A DNA stretch of 38,026 nt, from positions 1 to 38,026 of the forward strand of contig JABZFP010000026.1 in assembly GCA_014237395.1 (NCBI GenBank). The letters run 5' to 3'. The notes under the pieces were generated by a model. It searched no databases. It was not told where the DNA came from and was given only the letters and a program-made list of their open reading frames with translations. Made by a program: the position numbers and the translations under genes. Positions 6,056 through 14,210 of the stretch are shown piece after piece. This stretch comes from Desulfobacteraceae bacterium (lineage in GTDB: Bacteria > Desulfobacterota > Desulfobacteria > Desulfobacterales > UBA5852). How positions within the stretch are numbered: position 1 is the stretch's first letter; every line of letters starts with the position of its first letter.

Positions 6056-7507
6056 ATGGAAATCGAGTCACTTCAACGGGAAGTTAACAGATTAAAAACC
6101 GAAAAAGAGGCCTTAACTGTCAAAAGTAAGCTGTTCGAGAAGTTTGCGGCCATGTCCCACTCTTGCTGCCAACTGCCTTCCACCGCAGACTGGGAAACAG
6201 TAAAAGCCACCCTGCAAAAGACCCTTCAGTTTTCAACTGAATTGACCGGTGCTGAGGACGGCAATCTTGTTTTGATGGATAGCGATGGTACCGTCACCGA
6301 CTTTATTCAGGCACACGGCGATTTAAAGCAGGATAGGCGTATTGAGCTGATCGGCCGCGTTTTAAATGAGGGAATTGGCGGCTGGGTGAGTGAACACCGG
6401 CAGGTGGGCTTAATCGGCGATACCCTTGAAGACGACCGCTGGCTGTTCCTTCCCCATCAGCCGCAAACGGACCGCTCGGTGCTGGCCGTACCGATTCTCA
6501 AGTGTGATGAACTGCTTGGAATTCTTACCCTGACTCATCCTGATCCAGATCATTTCAGCCCGCAGTTCGTTGAGCAGATGCAGGCAACATCCGATCAAAT
6601 CGCTTTGACCCTCGAAAACGCAAGGCTGTATGGAAGATTGGATGAATCCTATCGCGCTTTAGATCGGTCCAAACAGAAAGAGGAAGCCTACTCCAGAGCT
6701 CTTGATATTGAACTGGAAAAAGCACGCCAAATTCAAAGAGATTTTTTACCTGACAAAATCCCGAAGCTGTCCAACTGGGAAATTGAAACCTATTTCTCAC
6801 CCGCTAAGAAAGTATCCGGGGATTTTTATGATGTTTTTTCATTGCCAGGCAACAATTTGGGCATCGTTATTGCGGATGTGGCTGATAAAGGTGTGGGATC
6901 GGCGTTGTATATGGCACTGATTATAAGTCTGATTCGAATCTTTTCCGGACATATCAGCTTGCACGGATTTGGCAATTTTTCGGTGAATAACGGCAAAACA
7001 GAATCCGCTCCAGCACATTGTGCGACACCGGATCAGCTGGGTGCATTGAACGCGGTCAAACTCACCAATGACTACATTGCCCATGAACACGGCAAGGAAG
7101 GCATGTTTGCAACCCTGTTTTTTGGTGTCATATATCCTGCAACAGGGAATATGGCCTATATCAACGCCGGACATGAGCCCGTATTTGTAGTGAATTCAAC
7201 CGGAATTGTAAAAAGTCTTAAATCAACAGGTCCGGCAGTCGGCATGCTGCATGATATGAAATTCAGAGTAGAGCAGATTAAAATTGAACCCGGTGATATC
7301 CTCATCGGGTACACCGATGGCGTCACCGAAGCTGTAGGACCAAATGGTGATTTCTTTACCCGCAAACGGCTGTTATCCATTTTAGAGCAGACTGCTTCTT
7401 CAGCTTCGGAAGTGGTAGCGCACATCAAAAACAGCTTATCAGCGCATGTTCACAATGCGCCACCCTCTGATGATATAACCCTGCTGGTTGTACAACACTT
7501 ACCCTAA
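6056..7507 (+). CDS. GAF-PP2C (SpoIIE/RsbU-type) serine/threonine phosphatase
   Basis: This cytoplasmic sensor phosphatase probably acts on an anti-anti-sigma (STAS) protein in a partner-switching pathway. Residues 1-25 are coiled coil. A GAF sensor domain spans about 45-190 and a short linker helix follows. The SpoIIE/PP2C domain occupies about 240-483, with metal-binding motifs SGDFYDVF, DVADKGVGSALYMALI (about 272), NAGHEP and GYTDGVTEA (about 417), ending in a DDITLLVV block. AAGGGGGA lies about 7 nt before the ATG. No STAS, anti-sigma or sigma gene is adjacent, so its partner must be encoded elsewhere. The left neighbour is a repeat-rich gap. Confidence 0.9.
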   Translation: MEIESLQREVNRLKTEKEALTVKSKLFEKFAAMSHSCCQLPSTADWETVKATLQKTLQFSTELTGAEDGNLVLMDSDGTVTDFIQAHGDLKQDRRIELIGRVLNEGIGGWVSEHRQVGLIGDTLEDDRWLFLPHQPQTDRSVLAVPILKCDELLGILTLTHPDPDHFSPQFVEQMQATSDQIALTLENARLYGRLDESYRALDRSKQKEEAYSRALDIELEKARQIQRDFLPDKIPKLSNWEIETYFSPAKKVSGDFYDVFSLPGNNLGIVIADVADKGVGSALYMALIISLIRIFSGHISLHGFGNFSVNNGKTESAPAHCATPDQLGALNAVKLTNDYIAHEHGKEGMFATLFFGVIYPATGNMAYINAGHEPVFVVNSTGIVKSLKSTGPAVGMLHDMKFRVEQIKIEPGDILIGYTDGVTEAVGPNGDFFTRKRLLSILEQTASSASEVVAHIKNSLSAHVHNAPPSDDITLLVVQHLP

Positions 7508-7874
7508 ATGGGGTCAGGTCTGCCCTTGACTCTTGTGTGCTGTGATATGGGTCAGTTCTGCACTCTTTACTTTTCATTAATATGCAGATCTGCCAAACGC
7601 TCTCGCGGGAGCTTCTTTGGCCAACACTCGATGAAAGGATATGCCCTTACCCGGTCCGGAGCATCGTGCAAATGCACCGTTGCAGGCCCCTTTTCATGCG
7701 GCCTAATCCAGGGCTTATGTCTTGCCCTTGTGTCTGCTCATCCATGTCACGCTTGCGCATGGCCCATGCACCCCAATGAACCTTTTCAATCGTTGCCGTT
7801 ACCAAGGATATGACGGCATAATGATCGAACGCGATCACCGCGCCTACCCCATGGATTAGCTAAGGAGAACAGCC
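7508..7874 (+). other. Intergenic stretch starting with a repeat fragment
   Basis: Immediately after the phosphatase stop codon, GGGGTCAGGTCTGCCCTTGA (7509-7528) copies the opening of the dispersed repeat, and GGGTCAG recurs near 7548. Open frames over 7580-7840 on both strands lack ribosome binding sites and familiar sequence, so I call no gene. A good ribosome binding site (AAGGAGA) at the right end serves the next gene. Confidence 0.5.
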
Positions 7875-9476
7875 ATGCGATTTCTGTCAACGGTTCTGGT
7901 AGTTACCCTGAGTCTTGCGCTTTGCTCCGGCGCGTTATGGCGTGTCAATGCCGGTGAAGCGGTGCCTGTCCGCCAAAACAACAGCGTGCCGCAGCTTAAG
8001 GCTTCCCAGTCGATGTCCCCTGCTAAACCGGCCGCAACAACGATGGGCTTTTGCTGCGCTAACGGCAAGGTGGCGGCATCCAGTGAAGCCGATTGCCAGG
8101 CCAAAAAAGGTCGTTTTTTCACCACGGCCGGCGCTGCGCACCAGGCCTGTCAGAAAATCACCAAACCACTGCCAATGCCTCCCGTGGGAAAAATGAACCC
8201 CGCCAACAAGCCATCGGGCGCCAGCACCCTGAAATCATTGCCCGGGCAAATCGCGCCGGTGGCGCCAATTCCTTCCGGAGGTGTTCCGCCATCGCCCCTG
8301 CCGACGGTGAATGGCGTCGATTTACAAACCACCGCCTGGCAATGGTCGACTTTTCCCAAGGTCGGCGCCACCATTGGTACAACGGCCATCCTGACAATCA
8401 CCATCACCAACACGGGGACCGAACCGGCGGCCGCCAACCTGATCGCCATTGGGGTGGAATCTGCGCCGGACGGTGCACCGACAGCCGACCTGGTGGCAAC
8501 CTATGAATGCCCCGCACTGGCGCCGGGGAAGGCCATGTCTTTTGCATGGCCGTCGGCGTCTGCGGCGATATGGCAAAAGGGGACCTATCAGTTTTCGTTT
8601 GCGATCGACAAAAACAACGCCATCGCCGAATCAAATGAGCAGAACAATCATCGAATCTTTACGATCGAACCCAACCTATTGATGGCGGCGAAACCGAGTC
8701 TGCAATTGCAGAGCAGCCAACTGCAGGTCGGAAGGGTTGATCTGGCGATCGAGTCCACACCGCCCTGGCCGGCAGAAATCGTGCTGGACACGTTCGATGG
8801 TGAGGAGACCTTCCGAGCCAACGTTACCAATACCGGTACGGTGGCCTCTCCGCCTACCACTGTAAGGCTCTCCTGGGTCAATCCCCAGACCAACGGCACC
8901 TCGTCGATGGGGCAGGTGCCCCTGCCGTCCCTGTCTGTTGGCGAGAGTACGGTCGTTCAGGTCACTGGAAGCCTGCCGTATGAGAAAAGAAGGGCGGGAA
9001 CGCATCACCTGCGTATGGTTATCGACCCATTGATGGAGATTTCTGAAGTGACGCGGGACAACAACCATACCGATCTGATGCCAGTCGACTTTATCCTCAA
9101 GTCGGACCTGACCTTTTTCAAACCGGGGGAGGCCACGTTTTTTCCGGATCGCCTGGTTCACCTCAACGAACCCGTAACGATGGTTTTCACCGTCTATAAC
9201 ATGACCCCTGAAAGTTTTTCGGGGCCGATTACCGTTACCCTGACCTGCCAGGGCCAGCCGGCCGGCGTTGAACACTACGCAGAGATCGGGGGCGGCAATG
9301 GCCTCACCGGCGGCTGCGGTGGCCACGGCTGCCATACCTTCAGTTTTACCCGGGCCTGGTCGACCACCGGGGTGAAAAACTGCGAAGTCACGGTTCGGCA
9401 CCAGGGGGGCGCCGAATATGAGGTCGACCCCACCAACAACCATGCCAGCTTTATGGTGAACATTCTTCCGGACTGA
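7875..9476 (+). CDS. Secreted CARDB-repeat protein with N-terminal cysteine motif
   Basis: This 533-residue protein is probably exported. Residues 1-27 form a signal peptide (MRFLSTVLVVTLSLALCSGA) with a cleavage site near VNAG. A compact cysteine segment follows at about 56-93 (FCCANGKV..C..KKGRFF..C). A proline-rich linker leads to three CARDB-like Ig-fold adhesion domains at about 150-270, 285-405 and 410-533. The first two show the hallmark acidic-N..NN ending (AIAESNEQNNHRIF and EISEVTRDNNHTDL), and the last ends DPTNNHASF. AAGGAGA six bases upstream supports the start. A terminator lies at 9606-9632. The likely role is binding or structure at the cell surface; the ligand is unknown. Confidence 0.85.
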   Translation: MRFLSTVLVVTLSLALCSGALWRVNAGEAVPVRQNNSVPQLKASQSMSPAKPAATTMGFCCANGKVAASSEADCQAKKGRFFTTAGAAHQACQKITKPLPMPPVGKMNPANKPSGASTLKSLPGQIAPVAPIPSGGVPPSPLPTVNGVDLQTTAWQWSTFPKVGATIGTTAILTITITNTGTEPAAANLIAIGVESAPDGAPTADLVATYECPALAPGKAMSFAWPSASAAIWQKGTYQFSFAIDKNNAIAESNEQNNHRIFTIEPNLLMAAKPSLQLQSSQLQVGRVDLAIESTPPWPAEIVLDTFDGEETFRANVTNTGTVASPPTTVRLSWVNPQTNGTSSMGQVPLPSLSVGESTVVQVTGSLPYEKRRAGTHHLRMVIDPLMEISEVTRDNNHTDLMPVDFILKSDLTFFKPGEATFFPDRLVHLNEPVTMVFTVYNMTPESFSGPITVTLTCQGQPAGVEHYAEIGGGNGLTGGCGGHGCHTFSFTRAWSTTGVKNCEVTVRHQGGAEYEVDPTNNHASFMVNILPD

Positions 9477-9605
9477 TCATCACCCAATTAGAAGGCATCC
9501 GGCCTCACATGGCCGGATAGCCGGTGGTCCTGCGGATGTCATTGCAGATGAAAAGGGGTCACCAGTGAAAAATATCGAAGGCATCGCCAGGAATGCAAAA
9601 TACGC

Positions 9606-9632
9606 AGGGCCAGCCTGAAGCTGGCCCTTTCT
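9606..9632 (+). terminator. Terminator after the CARDB gene
   Basis: A perfect 9-bp stem (AGGGCCAGC, 9606-9614, with GCTGGCCCT, 9620-9628) with a 5-nt loop is followed by TTTCT. A second hairpin without a T run (ATCCGGCC / GGCCGGAT, 9497-9504 with 9511-9518) precedes it just after the stop codon. Confidence 0.75.
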
Positions 9633-9757
9633 GGATCACCTATTACATAGAAACCGACACCGGCAAATAATCCAACGCCCCTCATCTGAATTAGAAAATG
9701 TTGGCCTACCCAAAAAATCCATTCTGCAGGGCAGTGGAAAATAAACCAATAAATAAA

Positions 9758-10030
9758 GGGGTCAGGTCCGCTCTTGACTCGTTTGATGCAAGGGACTGAA
9801 CAAGAGCCAAGCACAGACCGCACCCCTGGTGGGCGGGACACCCTTCATTTTTCTATATTTGAAAGCCGAAAAGAAACCACAGGAGGCAGGGCCGTTCAAA
9901 CAAGTCGGACCAAGTCCAACTGTCAGCGATCATAAATGATACGATTTAAACGGGTCGTACCAAGCCTATCAATAGATTTTACTTGTGGTTGTTCCTAAAA
10001 CCACTAAAATATTGCCCCTACAACTGTATT
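9758..10030 (+). repeat. Dispersed structured repeat, copy 2
   Basis: This copy matches copy 1 nearly end to end: GGGGTCAGGTCCGCTCTTGA, the GAGCCAAGCACAGACCGCAC arm, CCTGGTGGGCGGGAC, AACCACAGGAGGC, AAGTCGGACCAAGTCCAACT and ACTTGTGGTTGTTCCTAAAA. Substitutions are scattered and there is no coding potential. Its right end lies inside an open minus-strand remnant (10004-10180). Confidence 0.8.
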
Positions 10031-10180
10031 TTTAACCTCGAGATGGGCGTAATACAGATCCCGCAACCAGGGTGCGCGCTCATCGGTTTTTTCTACCCAA
10101 ACGGCCTTGCATCCGACGCATTCTGGTAGGAACAGCAGAAAGACCAAATGCGGTATAGTGCGAATTCCAAAATAGCGCTA
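10004..10180 (-). pseudogene. Possible gene remnant ending inside repeat copy 2
   Basis: A minus-strand frame without a start codon encodes protein-like sequence, including FGIRTIPHLVFLLFLPECVG and DERAPWLRDLYYAHLE, and stops at 10006-10004 within the repeat. A stop lies just upstream near 10180, so only a fragment survives. I do not recognise the family. It may instead be chance coding. Confidence 0.3.
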
Positions 10181-10353
10181 CAGGCAGCCGAAATCATCGG
10201 TTATGACGCATTCGAGATGTGAAAGCAGATATAAGGCCTGTTGTGACCCGATCCATCCGTTTGCTTGAAGGTGGGCCCTTGCGCGCACGGCACATGCGTT
10301 TATAGTTTATGGCAACGTATGGACCCTACAGGACAAAAAGAGGGGGGACCACC

Positions 10354-11391
10354 ATGACCATGGAATATCGCCAACTCGGACACTCGGGCCTGATGGTGCC
10401 GGCCCTCAGCCTGGGCACGGCCACATTCGGGGGCAACAACGAATTTTTCAGGAAATGGGGTGAGATCGATGTGAAGGCAGCCACGGAGCTGGTGGATATC
10501 TGCCTTGAGCACGGCATGAATTTTTTCGACACGGCGGATATCTATTCCAGCGGCCTGGCGGAAGAGATCCTCGGCAAGGCGGTGGGCCAACGGCGCAACG
10601 ACGTGCTCATCTCCACCAAGGCCACCTTCTCCATGGGCGATGGGCCGAACGAGTGCGGCTCGTCGCGCTACCACCTCATCCGCGCCGCGGAAGACAGCCT
10701 GAAACGGCTCGGCACAGACCATATCGACCTCTACTTCATGCACGGCTTCGACGCGCTGACGCCGGTGGAAGAAACCCTGGCGGCGCTCGATAACCTCATA
10801 TCGTCAGGCAAAGTGCGCTACATCGGCGCCTCCAACTTCTCGGGCTGGCACCTCATGAAGTCGCTCGCCGCGTCGGAAAAACATGGGCTGGCACGCTACG
10901 TGGCCTACCAGGGCTACTACTCGCTGGTGGGGCGCGATTACGAATGGGAACTGATGCCGCTGGGACTCGATCAGGGCGTGGGGCTGATGGTGTGGAGTCC
11001 GCTGGGCTGGGGGCGCCTCACCGGCAAAATCACCCGCAACAACCCGCCCAAAGAGGGGCGCATCGCTCAAGGCGGCGCCGAGGGCGGCCCGCCAGTGGAC
11101 GACGAACACCTGTTCACGGTGGTAGATGCGCTGCAAGACGTGGCGGACGAGGTCGGCAAAACCATCCCGCAAGTGGCGCTCAACTGGCTTTTGCAACGGC
11201 CTACGGTCAGCAATGTGGTGGTAGGCGCGCGCAATGCCGACCAGTTGAAGCAGAACCTCGGCGCGCTGGGGTGGCAACTGGACGAGGCGCACATCGCCAA
11301 ACTCGACGCAGCCAGCCACCGCGAGCCCATCTATCCCTACTGGCACCAGAAAGGCTTCGACCAGCGTAACCCCAAACCCACGCAGTGGTAA
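10354..11391 (+). CDS. Aldo/keto reductase
   Basis: This NAD(P)H-dependent oxidoreductase has a TIM-barrel fold and is 345 residues long. The N-terminus (YRQLGHSGLMVPALSLGTAT) is typical. The catalytic tetrad is visible: Asp and Tyr in FFDTADIYSSG, Lys in VLISTK, and His in IDLYFMHGFD. The GASNFSGWHL and VAYQGYYSLVGR blocks and a C-terminal cofactor-binding region (NVVVGARNADQLKQNLGAL) follow. It resembles the YajO/IolS/Gcy-like group. The substrate cannot be told. ATG at 10354 is chosen over the ATG at 10309 because AGGGGGGA is close upstream and the family starts here. Confidence 0.92.
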   Translation: MTMEYRQLGHSGLMVPALSLGTATFGGNNEFFRKWGEIDVKAATELVDICLEHGMNFFDTADIYSSGLAEEILGKAVGQRRNDVLISTKATFSMGDGPNECGSSRYHLIRAAEDSLKRLGTDHIDLYFMHGFDALTPVEETLAALDNLISSGKVRYIGASNFSGWHLMKSLAASEKHGLARYVAYQGYYSLVGRDYEWELMPLGLDQGVGLMVWSPLGWGRLTGKITRNNPPKEGRIAQGGAEGGPPVDDEHLFTVVDALQDVADEVGKTIPQVALNWLLQRPTVSNVVVGARNADQLKQNLGALGWQLDEAHIAKLDAASHREPIYPYWHQKGFDQRNPKPTQW

Positions 11392-11514
11392 CAGCCAACG
11401 GTGACTGCGCCTCCACTTCGGCCCCCACGGCCCTTGCGGCGGGCACGAGCAGCAAAACAAGGCTGATAATGCTTAACTGACAAGGGTTATCCGTTTCATG
11501 GTCTTATGCCTTTG

Positions 11515-11649
11515 ATGACCATCCATCTGGCACTGCAACCCGTTCTGGCGCTTGCGGCCGGCGTGTTGATTCTGGTGAAACCGAAGCCGCTCAAATATAT
11601 CGTGGCGACCTATCTGATTGTCATTGGCATCCTGGGCATTGTTCGCTAA
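11515..11649 (+). CDS. DUF3096 small membrane protein
   Basis: A 44-residue hydrophobic peptide starts at the ATG at 11515; an in-frame ATG at 11506 would add three residues. It has two short transmembrane segments (LALQPVLALAAGVLILV and YIVATYLIVIGILGIV) separated by a KPKPLK turn. This pattern, with conserved AGxLIL and YIVAxYLIVIGxLG, is that of the DUF3096 family of tiny bacterial membrane proteins of unknown function. The ribosome binding site is weak. It sits between the aldo/keto reductase and patatin genes on the same strand. Confidence 0.8.
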   Translation: MTIHLALQPVLALAAGVLILVKPKPLKYIVATYLIVIGILGIVR

Positions 11650-11714
11650 GAAAGGTGCGGCCGAGCGATCACAATTAATAGACGGCAATTCCATTGGGCT
11701 GAATTTTTACGGAC

Positions 11715-12620
11715 ATGGCGTACGAAACCAACGATCACCCCACCCGGCGCGCCCTGGTCGTCGAAGGCGGCGGCATGCGGGGCATCTTTTCGACGGGCGT
11801 CCTGGATGCCTTCAGCGAGGCGGGCTACCGGCCCTTCGATGTTTGCTTCGGCGTTTCGGCCGGCGCCACCAACCTGGCGGCCTGGCTGGCAGACCAGAGC
11901 GGCCGCAACTACACGGTGATCAGCGACCACTCCTGCCGGCCGCCGTTCATCGATTTCAAGCGCTTTCTCATGGGCGGGCACTGGCTCGATCTCGACTGGC
12001 TCTGGGAGGTCACCATTCGCGAGATCCGGCTTGATCTGGCGCGCTTCGAGCAGCAGCCCATCCCGCTTTACGTGGTGGTGACCCGGATCGCCGACGGCGA
12101 AGCCGCCTACCTCAGGGCCACCGCCGCCAATTTGGAAGCCCTGCTGAAAGCCTCCTGTGCCGTCCCCGTCGTCTACCGCGATTTTCCCGTCATCGACGGC
12201 GAACGCCTCACCGACGGCGGCGTGGCCGATTCGATTCCGGTCCTCAAGGCCCATGCGATGGGCGCGCGGGAAATCACCGTGGTCCTTTCCCGGCCCATGG
12301 GCTACCGCAAGACCCGCTTCAAAGCGCCCTGGCTGCTGCGCCGCCTACTGAAACGACAGCCCCGCCTGGCCCAGGCCATGATCGACCGCCATCAGGCCTA
12401 CAACCGGGCCATCGACTTCATCGAAGCCCCGCCGGTGGACTGCCGCATCCGTATCGTTGCACCGCCCCGGGGCTTCGCCGTGGGCCGCGTCACCACTGAT
12501 CGGACCAAGTTGGATGCCGGCTATGCCATGGGGCTTGAAGCCGGGCGCACGGCCCTATCCGAGGACAGGCGGAATGCCGAACCAAACGATCAACCCCCAC
12601 TCCCGCCCCTATCCAACTGA
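11715..12620 (+). CDS. Patatin-like phospholipase (YjjU/RssA type)
   Basis: A 301-residue serine hydrolase of the patatin family is predicted to hydrolyse acyl esters of lipids in the cytoplasm. The oxyanion loop VEGGGMRGIFSTG is at about residues 16-28 and the nucleophile elbow GVSAG at about 49-53. The catalytic aspartate lies in the DGGVADSIPV block at about 172. No signal peptide is seen. The arrangement resembles E. coli YjjU. The ATG at 11715 lies 65 bp after the DUF3096 gene and may share its transcript. The C-terminus ends in a Pro/Asn-rich tail. Confidence 0.88.
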   Translation: MAYETNDHPTRRALVVEGGGMRGIFSTGVLDAFSEAGYRPFDVCFGVSAGATNLAAWLADQSGRNYTVISDHSCRPPFIDFKRFLMGGHWLDLDWLWEVTIREIRLDLARFEQQPIPLYVVVTRIADGEAAYLRATAANLEALLKASCAVPVVYRDFPVIDGERLTDGGVADSIPVLKAHAMGAREITVVLSRPMGYRKTRFKAPWLLRRLLKRQPRLAQAMIDRHQAYNRAIDFIEAPPVDCRIRIVAPPRGFAVGRVTTDRTKLDAGYAMGLEAGRTALSEDRRNAEPNDQPPLPPLSN

Positions 12621-12648
12621 TTCACTGTCAGGCCGAGATGACGTGCGG

Positions 12649-12790
12649 CTATCGTTTTCCGGGAAGCAGATCGACGTCGTCGCTGGTCTGGCGATCCCAC
12701 TCGATCTGCGCGTCCAGATGGCGTTCGCGGTCCACATCGGCGCGTTCCGCCTCCTGCAGGATATCTTCTTCCGTGAGAAGGGGTCGAGAA
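12649..12790 (-). pseudogene. C-terminal remnant of an unknown gene cut by repeat copy 3
   Basis: Minus-strand sequence encodes a highly charged tail (LTEEDILQEAERADVDRERH, then LDAQIEWDRQ..DDVDLLPGKR) ending in a stop at about 12651. Its upstream part stops exactly where the dispersed repeat begins (12791), and no start or ribosome binding site exists. This looks like a gene truncated by the repeat. The family is not recognised. Confidence 0.5.
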
Positions 12791-12985
12791 GGGGTCAGGT
12801 CCGCTCTTGGCTCATTTGATACAAAGGACTGAACAAGAGCCAAGCACAGACCGCACCCCTGGTGGGCGGGACGCCCGTCATCTTTCCATATATGAAAGCC
12901 GGAAAGAAACCACAGGAGGCAGGGCCTTTCAATTAAGTCGGACCAAATCCAACTGTCAGCTATCATAAATGATGCGATTCAGACG
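12791..12985 (+). repeat. Dispersed structured repeat, copy 3 (right end missing)
   Basis: This copy is almost identical to copy 1 from GGGGTCAGGTCCGCTCTTGG through AAGTCGGACCAAATCCAACT and GATGCGATTC. It then diverges and lacks the distal ~75 bp that copies 1 and 2 share (AATAGATTTTACTTGTGG onward). The long imperfect stem is intact. Confidence 0.8.
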
Positions 12986-13111
12986 GAGACGGAAACGCCC
13001 TTAATTTTTTAACTTGCCGTAACTGGATCTCGTATGAATTTGGTAACCAAATGGCTGGCAACCCATACGGAGCGAACTACTCTCTCCCCTAATAGGAAGG
13101 AATATTTAACC

Positions 13112-13363
13112 TTGAAAACATTAATGAAGCCAGAGAACGAAGCGGAAGCCAATGTCATCAAATCGATTTTAGCGGAACATGGCATTTATGCCGAAATAAA
13201 ATCGTTTCACGACACGGCTTATGATGGCCTTTTCCAAGCTCAATATGGCTGGGGCCAGATTCGCGTTTCTGAGAAAGACCTTGCTGAAGCACAAAGAATA
13301 GTCGAGGAATGGCGCAATGCCGCTCCTGACGAACTCCCCTGGGAAATCAAACCAACTAGTTAA
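13112..13363 (+). CDS. DUF2007-type putative signal-transducing protein
   Basis: This 83-residue protein matches the DUF2007 fold (PII-like, ferredoxin-type beta-alpha-beta). It has an N-terminal strand LKTLMKPENEAEANVIKSIL, a central AEIKSFHD..YGWGQIRVSEKDL block and a terminal helix EAQRIVEEWR. Function is unknown; many members sit beside membrane or proteolysis genes. TTG at 13112 is preferred because AGGAAGG (13096-13102) is about 9 nt upstream and the domain begins here. An ATG at 13034 would add 26 residues with no family character and no ribosome binding site. Confidence 0.75.
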   Translation: MKTLMKPENEAEANVIKSILAEHGIYAEIKSFHDTAYDGLFQAQYGWGQIRVSEKDLAEAQRIVEEWRNAAPDELPWEIKPTS

Positions 13364-13378
13364 GAATGGTGTTGGGAT

Positions 13379-13599
13379 AATCGAAATCGGGGTCGGGATC
13401 GCCATCGAAAGAAATTAAAATGACACTTGGACATGAAAACTTGATGTCTACCGTCTTTCAATCGGCTATGTCGCCTGGGTATTGTGTGAAGGAAGACTCA
13501 GTGGTCTATGGATTTGAGGAAATCGATTTCGATACCGATTTCGATATAGAAGAAACAAAATCCCAACATCAAGCGGATGCACCGGAAGCGTATTCTTAG
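13379..13599 (+). pseudogene. Decayed four-helix-bundle (23S rRNA intervening-sequence type) gene with repeat-encoded tail
   Basis: The leader carries GAAATCGGGGTCGGGATCGC repeats. From ATG at 13420, MTLGHE is followed, after a -1 frameshift, by KLDVYRLSIGYVAWV, the N-terminal signature of the four-helix-bundle family related to 23S rRNA intervening-sequence proteins. The middle of the protein is deleted. Back in the first frame, the repeat GATTTCGATACCGATTTCGA encodes the acidic tail (EEIDFDTDFDIEE) and the frame closes with TAG at 13597-13599. The family normally has about 120 residues, so this is a frameshifted, internally deleted relic. Tails encoded by such repeats are, as I recall, common in this family. 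Confidence 0.7.
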
Positions 13600-13625
13600 C
13601 GCCAGTGATTTTTTACGTTACCTGC

Positions 13626-14147
13626 TCAGGTAAACTGACACGTAAAGCGGCCCTGGCAACGGCCCTGCTCGGCCATAAGGCACGTCCTGGGGGTCGGATT
13701 CATTTCAAAGGGGATCTCCAGATAGGTCAGCCAGCATTGAATCCGGTACAATACCCCGCATCGGTAGTGGTTTTCCATATTCAGGCGTTTTACCCCGTTG
13801 TAGGCGAAACACCCTTTTTCATTGAACTGCCATGACAGGGTGTCCGGTGCATCGAAACTGGTGGTCACATTCATGAAATCCGGGATCAGCAATTCCTGAA
13901 CACTTTGGAAAAAGGCCTTGAACCCTTCAAAGCTTCTCACCTGATCCGGTGCCAGATTCATGATCTTGAGGAATCGCCCAAGCTCGATATCCGCCATGGA
14001 TTTAATGGCAGCCCGATTCAGCCGGTTGGCTTCATCGATGCCGTGGGTAAAAAGCGCATGGGCAAACCACATGGCATCGTGGGTTATCCAGCATTTGCCA
14101 AGCAGTTCCTTGATCTCGTTGCGGGTCAGTTTTTCCATCAGGGTCAT
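13626..14147 (-). CDS. DUF6125 family protein
   Basis: The 173-residue cytoplasmic protein fits the DUF6125 family: an N-terminal LTRNEIKELLGKCWITHDAM block, AAIKSMADIELGR, LIPDFMNV, a central GCFAYNGVKRL and a cysteine-bearing end (CGVLYRIQCW, CLMAEQGRCQG). The conserved cysteines and histidine suggest metal or substrate binding, but the function is unknown. The start at 14147 has GGAGA seven bases upstream. A palindromic operator at 14172-14191 lies just before it and matches the one at the marR promoter upstream. The gene is therefore probably a direct target of that MarR protein. Confidence 0.78.
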   Translation of the reverse strand: MTLMEKLTRNEIKELLGKCWITHDAMWFAHALFTHGIDEANRLNRAAIKSMADIELGRFLKIMNLAPDQVRSFEGFKAFFQSVQELLIPDFMNVTTSFDAPDTLSWQFNEKGCFAYNGVKRLNMENHYRCGVLYRIQCWLTYLEIPFEMNPTPRTCLMAEQGRCQGRFTCQFT

Positions 14148-14171
14148 GGTATTCTCCGTGTGGCGTATAAA

Positions 14172-14191
14172 ATAGTTCGATATCGAACAAT
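14172..14191 (-). promoter_or_regulatory. MarR-type operator before the DUF6125 gene
   Basis: ATAGTTCGATATCGAACAAT contains a perfect 14-bp palindrome GTTCGATATCGAAC and matches the operator at 14649-14668 at 17 of 20 positions. On the minus strand it is followed directly by TATTTT, a candidate -10 box, as in the marR promoter. The corresponding -35 box is poor. Confidence 0.75.
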
Positions 14192-14210
14192 AGGGATAAA
14201 ATTTTTTCTT

